DNA of 5,484 nucleotides from Magnetovibrio sp. (GTDB taxonomy: Bacteria; Pseudomonadota; Alphaproteobacteria; Rhodospirillales_A; JABHCV01). Positions 1-5,484 of this stretch are shown here, piece by piece. The notes beneath the pieces are model-generated. The model was not told the DNA's origin, did not search any database, and worked only from the letters and a program-made list of their open reading frames with translations. How positions within the stretch are numbered: position 1 is the first letter of the stretch; every line of letters starts with the position of its first letter. The stretch covers positions 32,080 to 37,563 of the forward strand of contig PBDF01000003.1 in the NCBI GenBank assembly GCA_002717285.1. The letters are read 5' to 3'. The translations under genes and the position numbers were made by a program.

Positions 1-1
1 A

Positions 2-2485
2 ATTGTTTTTCTTATTGTATTGGCAGCTTGCACTTTTTTAATCGCTGATTTCTACAATACAGATGATGCATCTGTTAAGACAATGTTGACTTTTCTACCT
101 TGGGTCTCGTTGATATTAGTGCCTGCACTAGCCATGCGTTCATGGATTGATGAACATAGTGATAGAAGCGTTGAATTATTGTTAACTTTGCCTGTTTCAT
201 TAAGTGCAGTAGTTACTGGTAAGTTCTTGGCTGGTTATTCAATTTTACTTGTCACATTGCTTTTTACTCTGCCCATGGTTGCAACAGTATATTATTTGGG
301 AGATCCAGATCCTGGGGTACTATTTTCCAGCTACCTTTCGTCTGCTTTTATGCTAGCTGTATATTTTTCCATATCAATATTTGCTGCTTCTTTATCTCGT
401 GATCAAATTGGAGCCTTTGTCATTAGCTTAGCTTTCCTTTTTATCTTAATGATTTTTGGTTGGGATGTTTTCGGGCGCCTGCTTGAGGGCACTATACCAC
501 TTGATGTCGTAAATGTTTTAACCTTATACAGTCCTAACACTTGGTTGATTAAATTATCTCAGGGTTTGATCGATTTTCCGAGTATTTTTTATGTGGTTTC
601 TGTATCCATAAGCTCGTTGGCTGCCGCAGCTGCAATTATTCGTCAGCGTTATCGGGCAAGTGCACCCTCTTCTGGCCTGAAGGAAATCTCGGCTAAATTG
701 TTTTTTGGTGTAATTTTGCTTGGTCTGTTGATCCCTTTTTCTACTCGCATTACGGGTGGTTTTGATTTAACGGCAGAAAAGGAATTTACTCTTCACAATG
801 GAACGATTGAGGTTCTTAATAAGTTGCCATCTGGCACCACAATAACCCTTTATTGGAGTGAATTAGAAGCTAGTGTGCCCACACAGATTAAAGCACATGT
901 GCGACGAATTAATGGACTTCTAGATACAATGGTTGCCCACTCTGGTGATCGCTTAATAATTAAAAAAATTGATCCTCAACCTGATACGGACGAGGAGTTA
1001 AAAGCGTTGGGTTTTGGTATTAAGCGTATTCCAATGTCCTCTGGAGATCATTTTTTCCTTGGTATGACCTTTCATCACGAAGGGCGACAAGGCAATATTC
1101 CTTATTTAGATATTCGAAGAGATAGATTGCTAGAGTACGATATAGCCTTAGGGTTGAATTCATTGACCTACACAAAGGTTCCATCAGTAGGTGTCCTGAG
1201 CCCCCTAATTCCGCCAACTGCTGCCAATGTAAATCGCGAGGGCATGTCGTTCATAGCTGAATTAAAACGTGCATATGATCTTGCAATAATTCCCCATTTT
1301 AGTGACCAACTACCTCAAGGCCTGGATGTTTTAATGTTGATAGATGCAACTATTCTCAAGAAAGAAATGCTTTATGATATTGATCAATTTGTAATGGGTG
1401 GGGGGCGTTTAGTTGTATTGATGGACCCGTATTTGCGCTTCAATAGATCCAGCAATATAGTAAATCCATCGCCTTCAACCGAGATAAATGACATTTCTGA
1501 TTTATTGCAAAAGTATGGTATAAAATATTTGGGGGAGTCTATTGTTGGTGACTCACAGTTTTCTTCTGTGGTTTCAGATCAAAAACAAGGCCGATTAAGT
1601 TTTCCATACTGGATGCGAATTACTAAACAAGGTTTATCAGAATCTCATCCCTCAACCGCAGATTTAAATGAGGTTTTTATGGTTGAGCCTGGAGCCATAG
1701 AACTGCTTACAGGAAAAAATGGTAAGGCATTAATTACTACTACTAATGATAGTGGTTCATTAGTGAGAGAAAAATTTGCTAATAAAACACCACGTGATTT
1801 GGTCCAAGAATTTGAAAGCGACAATAAACGCCGAACCATCGCCGCAGTACTAGATGGACCTTTTGAAAGCGCATTTGCGACTTCTTTGGAATCTGACCAG
1901 CAGACTTCTCATATGAACATGACAATAGGAGTGGCAGGCCCCATTTTCGTTATAGCTGATGTGGACTGGTTGTTTGATCCATTTGCTTTGCAAAAAACAA
2001 ATATCGATGGACAATTAATTGTAAGGCCATTGAATGACAATCTGGCTTTTTTGCTAAATGTAATTGAATTTGCGAGTGGGGAACAGGCGCTGATAGCTAT
2101 TCGTTCGCGTGGTAAACTCAAACGGCCTTTTACTCGCGTTGCAAAATTATTTCAAGCTGCCGAGCTTGAGTTTCAGGAACGTGAGCTAGAGTTAGGACGA
2201 AAGGTTGCTGAAATTGAAAGTCGTATTGCACAATATCTAGAATCGGCTGATGTGAGTAGTAATGAAAACTCTTTAGAAAAAAATAAAAAAGAAATTGAAA
2301 AGTTTCGTTTAGAACTATTGCCAGCCCGAAAAGAATTACGTTCAGTTCGCCGACAGATTCGTAATGAAGTCGATCTTTTAGGACGTCGTTTAACTTTCAT
2401 TAACATAATTTCAGGACCAATACTAGTTAGTCTCTGGTACCTAGCAGTGACTGCATGGCGAAGACGCTCAAAGTATATACACTGA
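2..2485 (+). CDS. GldF-GldG-type fusion: ABC-2 permease fused to extracytoplasmic ABC auxiliary domain (5' partial)
   Basis: The reading frame is open to the left edge. Six hydrophobic codons (I-V-F-L-I-V) precede the first possible in-window start, a TTG at 20, so the real start and part of the first membrane helix are off-window. Numbered from that TTG, residues 1-210 resemble the ABC-2 permease GldF: helices near 22-39, 72-92, 103-125, 130-151 and 185-206, with the charged loop SWIDEHSDRSVELLLTLP (41-58) typical of these exporters. A further helix (226-241) leads into a long, probably periplasmic GldG/ABC_transp_aux-like region (about 242-710). This includes a LEYDIALGLNSL stretch (371-382) and GGGRLVVLMDP (460-470). 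A charged coiled coil (about 713-781) and a C-terminal helix (793-813, then RRR) complete the GldG pattern. In Bacteroidetes GldF and GldG are separate proteins working with the ATPase GldA; here they are one chain. No ATPase is visible, but one is expected upstream. The transported substrate is unknown. Family assignment is firm; function is not. Confidence 0.9.
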   Translation: MVFLIVLAACTFLIADFYNTDDASVKTMLTFLPWVSLILVPALAMRSWIDEHSDRSVELLLTLPVSLSAVVTGKFLAGYSILLVTLLFTLPMVATVYYLGDPDPGVLFSSYLSSAFMLAVYFSISIFAASLSRDQIGAFVISLAFLFILMIFGWDVFGRLLEGTIPLDVVNVLTLYSPNTWLIKLSQGLIDFPSIFYVVSVSISSLAAAAAIIRQRYRASAPSSGLKEISAKLFFGVILLGLLIPFSTRITGGFDLTAEKEFTLHNGTIEVLNKLPSGTTITLYWSELEASVPTQIKAHVRRINGLLDTMVAHSGDRLIIKKIDPQPDTDEELKALGFGIKRIPMSSGDHFFLGMTFHHEGRQGNIPYLDIRRDRLLEYDIALGLNSLTYTKVPSVGVLSPLIPPTAANVNREGMSFIAELKRAYDLAIIPHFSDQLPQGLDVLMLIDATILKKEMLYDIDQFVMGGGRLVVLMDPYLRFNRSSNIVNPSPSTEINDISDLLQKYGIKYLGESIVGDSQFSSVVSDQKQGRLSFPYWMRITKQGLSESHPSTADLNEVFMVEPGAIELLTGKNGKALITTTNDSGSLVREKFANKTPRDLVQEFESDNKRRTIAAVLDGPFESAFATSLESDQQTSHMNMTIGVAGPIFVIADVDWLFDPFALQKTNIDGQLIVRPLNDNLAFLLNVIEFASGEQALIAIRSRGKLKRPFTRVAKLFQAAELEFQERELELGRKVAEIESRIAQYLESADVSSNENSLEKNKKEIEKFRLELLPARKELRSVRRQIRNEVDLLGRRLTFINIISGPILVSLWYLAVTAWRRRSKYIH

Positions 2486-2733
2486 GCCATATTTGAATTG
2501 CTTATATCATATTGTAGTAATCTAACAACTAAGTGTTATTTGTTGGTGCATTCTTCTGAAAATTCCTAGACTTAAAAAAATAGATTTTAAACAGTACTTC
2601 AGTGATTAAATCTTAATTAATTAGGGTGTTCCTTAATTTAACTTTGGAAAAAGCTTACAATTACCCCGGCAGCTGGCTTTTAAAACATTTAACTGTTACG
2701 TGCCTATAACTGAAAGAGAGGTAAGAAAATCAA
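2486..2733. other. AT-rich intergenic gap before the TauE/SafE gene
   Basis: This stretch holds no convincing reading frame. The GldF-GldG-like gene ends in TGA at 2483-2485 and I found no strong terminator after it. The only hairpin of note is at about 2618-2638 (AATTA-GG paired with CC-TAATT across one bulged T), and it has no T-run after it. The size and composition suggest the transporter downstream has its own promoter rather than being co-transcribed. Confidence 0.5.
2633..2661 (+). promoter_or_regulatory. Weak candidate sigma70-type promoter for the TauE/SafE gene
   Basis: A TACAAT box (2656-2661, five of six matches to TATAAT) lies 17 bases after TTAATT (2633-2638, only three of six matches to TTGACA). 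The position, about 70 bases upstream of the start codon, is reasonable. A second -10-like hexamer, TATAAC (2705-2710), has no good partner and sits very close to the start codon. In DNA this AT-rich such matches arise easily by chance. Confidence 0.25.
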
Positions 2734-3480
2734 ATGGAACCGCTGTCTCTATTTCTAATAGGTTTTTTGAGTATATTTGTTGGAATACTAATTGGAGGGA
2801 TAGGTATTGGTGGGATCCTGCTTGTACCAATGTTGACGCTCATTTTTGGAATGGGAGTACACGAAGCTATAGGTTCTGCCATGTTTAGTTACATTTTTAG
2901 TGGTCTTGTCGGGGCCGTATTATATGCTCGTGAAAGATCTATTCGCTGGAGCATGGCATTTTGGCTTTTTGTTGGTGCGATCCCAGCAGCGTTTTCTGGC
3001 GCTTTCTTATCTTCAATAATACCATCATGGGGGCTTGAGTTATTTATTGCATTGTTGATAATATTTGCAGGTGGCAATGCTGTAATCTCCAAAGATAATT
3101 TTCATAGCAAAGAGCGTAATCTTACGAAGGCAACATTGGTAGTAATTGGAATGATTACTGGGGTAGGTTCTGCACTCAGCGGCACCGGCGGACCTTTGGT
3201 GCTAGTGCCAATTCTGGTTTGGTTGAAAGTTCCAGTATTAACGGCTGTTGGATTGAGCCAGGCTGTTCAATTGCCAATAGCAAGCTTAGCGACAGCAGGA
3301 AACCTTTTATACGGTTCGGTTAATATTATCATAAGTATTATATTGGCAGTTTCACTTATGGTTGGTGCAGCTATTGGAGCGCGAATTGCTCATACCATTT
3401 CGAGAGAAATGCTTAAAAATATTGTAGCATGGGTACTTGTCATTGTTGGTTTTTTCATGGTTATTCGCTTGGCACAATAA
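2734..3480 (+). CDS. TauE/SafE-family membrane transporter
   Basis: A 248-residue, strongly hydrophobic protein with about eight predicted membrane helices and the internal two-fold repeat of the TauE/SafE (DUF81) family. The first repeat carries GGIGIGGILLVPML (21-34) and the second carries SGTGGPLVLVPILV (149-162). These glycine-rich motifs followed by a VP step are the family hallmark, and the length is typical of the family. A short charged loop (about 119-133, rich in K, R, N and H) separates the halves. The ATG at 2734 is preceded by AGAGAGGT (2715-2722), a usable but slightly distant Shine-Dalgarno site. Characterised members export sulfite, sulfoacetate or related small anions across the inner membrane, but most are unassigned. 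No sulfur-metabolism gene is visible here, so the substrate cannot be named. It has a 248-bp gap upstream and a possible terminator downstream, suggesting a single-gene unit. Confidence 0.92.
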   Translation: MEPLSLFLIGFLSIFVGILIGGIGIGGILLVPMLTLIFGMGVHEAIGSAMFSYIFSGLVGAVLYARERSIRWSMAFWLFVGAIPAAFSGAFLSSIIPSWGLELFIALLIIFAGGNAVISKDNFHSKERNLTKATLVVIGMITGVGSALSGTGGPLVLVPILVWLKVPVLTAVGLSQAVQLPIASLATAGNLLYGSVNIIISIILAVSLMVGAAIGARIAHTISREMLKNIVAWVLVIVGFFMVIRLAQ

Positions 3481-3526
3481 AAGGTTGCTTTTTGATTTAA
3501 TTAAAAAATAAGAAATACCTTTTTTT
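3479..3526 (+). terminator. Possible AT-rich rho-independent terminator after the TauE/SafE gene
   Basis: AAAAGGT (3479-3485), beginning in the stop codon, can pair with ACCTTTT (3517-3523). An inner stem can form between CTTTTT (3488-3493) and AAAAA-T-AAG (about 3504-3512). The tract at 3520-3526 is seven T residues. The stem has few G-C pairs and part of the T-run is used in pairing, so it is weaker than the terminator at 4628-4664. Confidence 0.4.
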
Positions 3527-3611
3527 GAGTGCCCTTTAAAAACTTAACTCTTGTTCCACAAGCTGGTTGGTATTAAAAATTAGAATGACTTTCATAGTAA
3601 TTTTTAGTTTC

Positions 3612-3639
3612 TTCACGTTGTTCTGTGTGTAACTATGAT
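3612..3639 (+). promoter_or_regulatory. Candidate sigma70-type promoter for the PanB-like gene
   Basis: TTCACG (3612-3617, four of six to TTGACA) and TATGAT (3634-3639, five of six to TATAAT) are separated by 16 bases. The predicted transcription start falls around 3646, about 37 bases before the ATG at 3683. The position between a possible upstream terminator and a clear ribosome binding site supports a separate unit. This -10 box contains the upstream in-frame ATG at 3635, which argues against that codon being the start. Confidence 0.4.
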
Positions 3640-3666
3640 AGTCCTAAAAAAAAATTGTTATATCTC

Positions 3667-3674
3667 AAGGAAGG
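3667..3674 (+). promoter_or_regulatory. Ribosome binding site that fixes the PanB-like start
   Basis: AAGGAAGG lies eight bases before the ATG at 3683. The longer frame from the ATG at 3635 has no comparable site and would add 16 residues (MIVLKKNCYI...) with no counterpart in PanB. Confidence 0.8.
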
Positions 3675-3682
3675 ATACAAAT

Positions 3683-4591
3683 ATGGCAGATGCGCCTAAG
3701 AAACGAACTAAAGTGACTACAAGGACACTTGCAAAAAAGATGGCTGAGGGAGAACAAATTGTCGAGATGGCGATTTATGATTACCGAAGTGCCGTCGTTG
3801 CCGACCGTGAGGATATTGATATCCTTTGCGTTTCTGACACTGGTGGAATGATTCTTTTTGGTCACCAAAGCACAGTTACGGTTTCCTTTGATGAAGTGAT
3901 GATGATGGCTAAAGCTATTGATCGCGGTAGTCAATACGGATTGCGCATGGTAGACATGCCATACTGGAGTTACCATGTCTCACCTGGACAAGCTGTCGAG
4001 AATGCTGGACGTTTTGTCCATGAAGCTAATACTGAAGTGATGAAGTGTGAGGGTAACGTTGAACACGCCCGCAATATTGAGGCTATAGTTAAAGCTGGTA
4101 TTCCAGTACAGGGACACATTGGAGTTTGCCCTATGCGTTTAGCGCAAATGGGTGGTTTTTTTCTTCAAGGAAAGACTTGTGAAAGTGCTATGTCTGTGAT
4201 TGAGGATGCACATGCTTTTGTTGATGCGGGTTGTTTTTCAATTTTATGTGAGGTTACCTCGCAAGAGGTAACCCAATATTTAGCTGAAACTCTTCCAGTT
4301 CCAGTTATCAGCCTCGGTGCAGGAAATGGAGCCGATGGTGTACACATCATTACTTCAGATTTATTTCACCTTTGGGAGGAACACGTTCCAAAGCACTCAA
4401 AGATTTACACTGATCTGATCCCAATTATGGAAGATGTCTTTTCAAGATATCGTGACGAAGTTCGTGATCGCGTTTATCCTGGCCCTGAACATACTGGTTT
4501 TATGGCTGAGGGTGAACTCGAAAAATTTGCAAAGAAAATGAACTGGGACAGCAAGCTCGAAGAGCTGGAAAAAATAAAGAGCGGAAAATAA
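3683..4591 (+). CDS. Divergent PanB-like ketopantoate hydroxymethyltransferase family protein
   Basis: A 302-residue protein of the PanB family (PEP mutase/isocitrate lyase superfamily barrel). PanB adds a one-carbon unit from 5,10-methylenetetrahydrofolate to 2-oxoisovalerate, giving ketopantoate for pantothenate and CoA. By eye against remembered E. coli PanB, the metal ligands D45, D84 and E114 align with D52 (CVSDTGGM), D91 (MVDMPYW) and E123 (MKCEGN). K112 aligns with K121, H136 with H145 (GHIGVCP) and the catalytic E181 with E190 (LCEVTS). SLGAGNGADG (210-219), HVPK (234-237) and VYPGPEH (264-270) are also conserved. Differences are SDTGG in place of GDSLG at the substrate loop, an N-terminal basic stretch, and an extension of about 30 mostly charged residues after VYPGPEH; E. 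coli PanB has 264 residues. No panC lies beside it. It has its own promoter-like site, a strong RBS and a terminator. The fold and chemistry class are firm. Whether the substrate is 2-oxoisovalerate or another 2-oxo acid is open, so no symbol is given. Confidence 0.85.
   Translation: MADAPKKRTKVTTRTLAKKMAEGEQIVEMAIYDYRSAVVADREDIDILCVSDTGGMILFGHQSTVTVSFDEVMMMAKAIDRGSQYGLRMVDMPYWSYHVSPGQAVENAGRFVHEANTEVMKCEGNVEHARNIEAIVKAGIPVQGHIGVCPMRLAQMGGFFLQGKTCESAMSVIEDAHAFVDAGCFSILCEVTSQEVTQYLAETLPVPVISLGAGNGADGVHIITSDLFHLWEEHVPKHSKIYTDLIPIMEDVFSRYRDEVRDRVYPGPEHTGFMAEGELEKFAKKMNWDSKLEELEKIKSGK
4252..4273 (+). repeat. Perfect 9-bp inverted repeat with GCAA loop inside the PanB-like gene
   Basis: GGTTACCTC (4252-4260) and GAGGTAACC (4265-4273) are exact reverse complements separated by GCAA, a GNRA-type tetraloop sequence. 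They lie in codons 190-197 (E-V-T-S-Q-E-V-T), which include the predicted catalytic glutamate. No T-run follows, so it is not a terminator. The symmetry may simply follow from the EVT...EVT amino-acid repeat, because GGTTACC and GGTAACC are nearly self-complementary. Confidence 0.8.
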
Positions 4592-4627
4592 AAATCCAAT
4601 AATATCAGGTACTATAGTTTATTTTAC

Positions 4628-4664
4628 TGGGAGGCTCTTATATCGATGAGTCTCCCATTTTTTT
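4628..4664 (+). terminator. Strong rho-independent terminator of the PanB-like gene
   Basis: TGGGAGGCTC (4628-4637) pairs with GAGTCTCCCA (4648-4657), ten pairs with one G-T wobble, across a ten-base loop. It is followed directly by seven T residues (4658-4664). It begins 36 bases after the PanB-like stop. On the minus strand the stem is not followed by a T-run, so it probably acts in one direction only. Confidence 0.93.
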
Positions 4665-4711
4665 GTTATTTAGTGTTCGTATAATTACTTAACAGTTATC
4701 TAAATTAGCAA

Positions 4712-4725
4712 CGCTTTGATAAGCG
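4712..4725 (-). terminator. Weak candidate terminator hairpin after the Rieske ferredoxin gene
   Basis: CGCTT (4712-4716) and AAGCG (4721-4725) form a five-pair stem with a four-base loop, nine bases past the ferredoxin stop. Read on the minus strand it is followed by TTGCTAATTT, only loosely T-rich. The position is right for ending minus-strand transcription, but the stem is short. Confidence 0.3.
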
Positions 4726-4733
4726 AAGTATGG

Positions 4734-5102
4734 TTAATTGAAAAAATCATCATCATCCATATCCTCTTCTGAGGCATAATCATAAAGGAGCTCGGATTCG
4801 ATGTTGGCCATTACGTTACCATCTTCACATTTTGCCTCGTAGCAAAGTAGATCTCTTTCTGCCAACCCTTGAATTTTACCAGTAAGTATGTCCCAACCCC
4901 AAAGATGTTTTGAGCAAGTGATAGTTTGACCTTCTATTATGGCAGTTTCATCCAGCGCTTCTTCCATATGAGGGCAAAGTGGTGGGTAAACCCTGAACTC
5001 TTCTCCACTCCTAACAACAATAACGTTAAAGTCATCGACCATAAACTTTTTAACTGTGTTTTCTGGCACATCAGATGCTGCGCAAATTTTTTTCCAACTC
5101 AT
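4734..5102 (-). CDS. Rieske [2Fe-2S] ferredoxin, toluene-4-monooxygenase T4moC type
   Basis: A 122-residue soluble protein with a full Rieske cluster motif: C43-P-H45 then C63-S-K-H66, with 17 residues between H45 and C63. Two Cys and two His hold a [2Fe-2S] cluster. The start MSWKKICAASDV resembles that of T4moC (MSFEKICSLDDI), and CPH, ITC..HLW and the following TG turn also match, as recalled from memory. Such ferredoxins carry electrons from an NADH-dependent reductase to an oxygenase: a diiron monooxygenase for T4moC, Rieske dioxygenases for relatives such as BphF. No signal peptide or membrane anchor is present, so it is cytoplasmic and not a bc1-type Rieske protein. The end is strongly acidic (SEEDMDDDDFFN, 111-122), which may aid partner docking (inference). 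Only a weak GGA (complement of 5111-5113) precedes the ATG. It lies 143 bp downstream of an oxygenase-subunit-like gene on the same strand, supporting a role in that oxygenase. Its physiological partner is not shown. Confidence 0.92.
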   Translation of the reverse strand: MSWKKICAASDVPENTVKKFMVDDFNVIVVRSGEEFRVYPPLCPHMEEALDETAIIEGQTITCSKHLWGWDILTGKIQGLAERDLLCYEAKCEDGNVMANIESELLYDYASEEDMDDDDFFN

Positions 5103-5245
5103 TTATTTTGTCCAATGTATTTAATGGGATAAGTATATGAAGAAAAAATAAGAGTTTATATTATTTGAGATTGATTATTTATAGCTCGAAATAATTATAA
5201 TATCACTGCACTATCTTATCTTCAGGTCAATGGAGTGTGTTGCTT
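5103..5245 (-). other. Leader between the oxygenase-subunit-like gene and the ferredoxin gene
   Basis: An AT-rich gap of 143 bases. Read on the minus strand it holds TTGACC (complement of 5225-5230) and TATAAT (complement of 5194-5199), but the 25-base spacing is too long for one ordinary sigma70 promoter. An AT-only seven-pair inverted repeat, ATTATTT (5174-5180) with AAATAAT (5189-5195), overlaps the TATAAT. These could be an internal promoter with an operator, or chance matches in AT-rich DNA. I see no terminator for the upstream gene here, so read-through into the ferredoxin remains likely. Confidence 0.3.
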
Positions 5246-5484
5246 TTAGATTAAAAGATGGGTTCCTTTATCTAATCTTCGAGTATCTAATCTTACCACA
5301 CGTTCTACAAAATACGCTGTGTCATCCGTTATTTTAAATTTATCGAAATATTTTCCAACTAGAAACAATCTTGTCTCACCCGAATCAACATGCGAATTAA
5401 TCCCATCGTGTAAATTCACATAAACTGCCAGTGATGTAACGGAAGTTGCAGACTTACCATCTTTATTAACATCAACTGAGTAAA
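5246..5484 (-). CDS. NTF2-fold oxygenase small-subunit-like protein (ring-hydroxylating beta subunit / SnoaL type), C-terminal part
   Basis: On the minus strand a frame enters from the right edge and runs 78 codons without interruption to TAA (complement of 5246-5248). The start is off-window. The visible segment begins YSVDVNKDGKSATSV and ends VRLDTRRLDKGTHLLI. A strand-rich pattern, LFLVGKYFDKF (residues 39-49 of the visible part), then a short turn (TDD) and YFVERVVRLDTR, is like the C-terminal sheet of NTF2-fold proteins. That group covers the beta subunits of aromatic-ring-hydroxylating dioxygenases and SnoaL-like proteins; the V-x-L-D-T-R ending is familiar from it. Beta subunits are mainly structural partners of a catalytic alpha subunit. 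The T4moC-like Rieske ferredoxin gene downstream on the same strand supports an oxygenase role. A stand-alone SnoaL-like protein is the main alternative, since only about half the protein is visible. Reality of the gene is well supported; family is moderately supported. Confidence 0.7.
   Translation of the reverse strand, partial: YSVDVNKDGKSATSVTSLAVYVNLHDGINSHVDSGETRLFLVGKYFDKFKITDDTAYFVERVVRLDTRRLDKGTHLLI

Noticed and set aside
2173..2490. Minus-strand frame of 105 codons opposite the GldG-like coiled coil
   Set aside because: Its translation is rich in R and S with no domain pattern. It is the antisense shadow of the charged coiled coil of the real gene.
2618..2638. Bulged hairpin in the gap after the GldF-GldG-like gene as a terminator
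   Set aside because: The stem is mostly A-T with a bulge and is followed by TAACTTTGG rather than a T-run.
2700..2888. Short plus-strand frame starting upstream of the TauE/SafE gene
   Set aside because: It overlaps the transporter in another frame and its translation has no recognisable family pattern. The 2734 frame has clear family motifs.
3550..3562. Small hairpin CTTGT/ACAAG upstream of the PanB-like gene
   Set aside because: Five pairs with a three-base loop and no T-run or conserved aptamer-like pattern. It is easily chance, and there is no evidence for a riboswitch or operator.
3635..3682. Upstream in-frame ATG that would lengthen the PanB-like protein by 16 residues
   Set aside because: It lacks a Shine-Dalgarno site and falls inside a TATGAT -10-like box. 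AAGGAAGG stands eight bases before the ATG at 3683, and the extra residues do not match PanB.
3665..3976. Minus-strand frame of 103 codons opposite the start of the PanB-like gene
   Set aside because: It is fully antisense to a gene with strong homology and a clear RBS, and its product has no recognisable features.
4926..5132. Plus-strand frame of 68 codons opposite the Rieske ferredoxin
   Set aside because: It is antisense to the conserved Rieske motif. Its His/Cys content is only the reverse reading of that motif region.
5194..5230. TTGACC and TATAAT on the minus strand as a single promoter for the ferredoxin
   Set aside because: The spacing is 25 bases, well beyond the usual 16-18, so they are mentioned only within the leader region.

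Overview
The window looks like chromosomal DNA from an AT-rich bacterium, most likely a proteobacterium and possibly an environmental or marine lineage. This is inferred from the AT-rich base composition, ordinary Shine-Dalgarno sites, and the families present: a GldF/GldG-type ABC exporter, TauE/SafE, PanB-like and a T4moC-like Rieske ferredoxin. No rRNA, tRNA, insertion sequence, CRISPR array, integrase or phage gene was seen. No species-level assignment is possible by eye.

Layout. Positions 2-2485 (+) hold the 3' bulk of a large gene fusing a GldF-like ABC-2 permease to a GldG-like extracytoplasmic domain; its true start lies just off the left edge. A 248-bp AT-rich gap follows, then a TauE/SafE-family membrane transporter (2734-3480, +) with a weak AT-rich hairpin and T-run after its stop. 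Next is a complete but divergent PanB-like gene (3683-4591, +) with its own candidate promoter and a strong rho-independent terminator (4628-4664). The right end runs on the minus strand: a partial gene with the C-terminal end of an NTF2-fold, ring-hydroxylating-oxygenase beta-subunit/SnoaL-like protein (5246-5484, start beyond the right edge), then a small Rieske ferredoxin of the toluene-monooxygenase type (4734-5102). The plus and minus strand genes converge on 4592-4733.

How the genes work together. The two minus-strand genes look like the distal end of an oxygenase gene cluster: a small oxygenase-type subunit and its electron-carrying ferredoxin. The PanB-like aldolase ends next to that cluster but is on the opposite strand with its own signals. 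It keeps all the catalytic residues of ketopantoate hydroxymethyltransferase but differs in the substrate loop and carries a C-terminal extension, so it may be a true PanB or may act on another 2-oxo acid. The exporter and the TauE permease are probably separate transcription units. Nothing here is clearly an undescribed system. The best leads are the oxygenase cluster continuing off the right edge and the divergent PanB-like enzyme.
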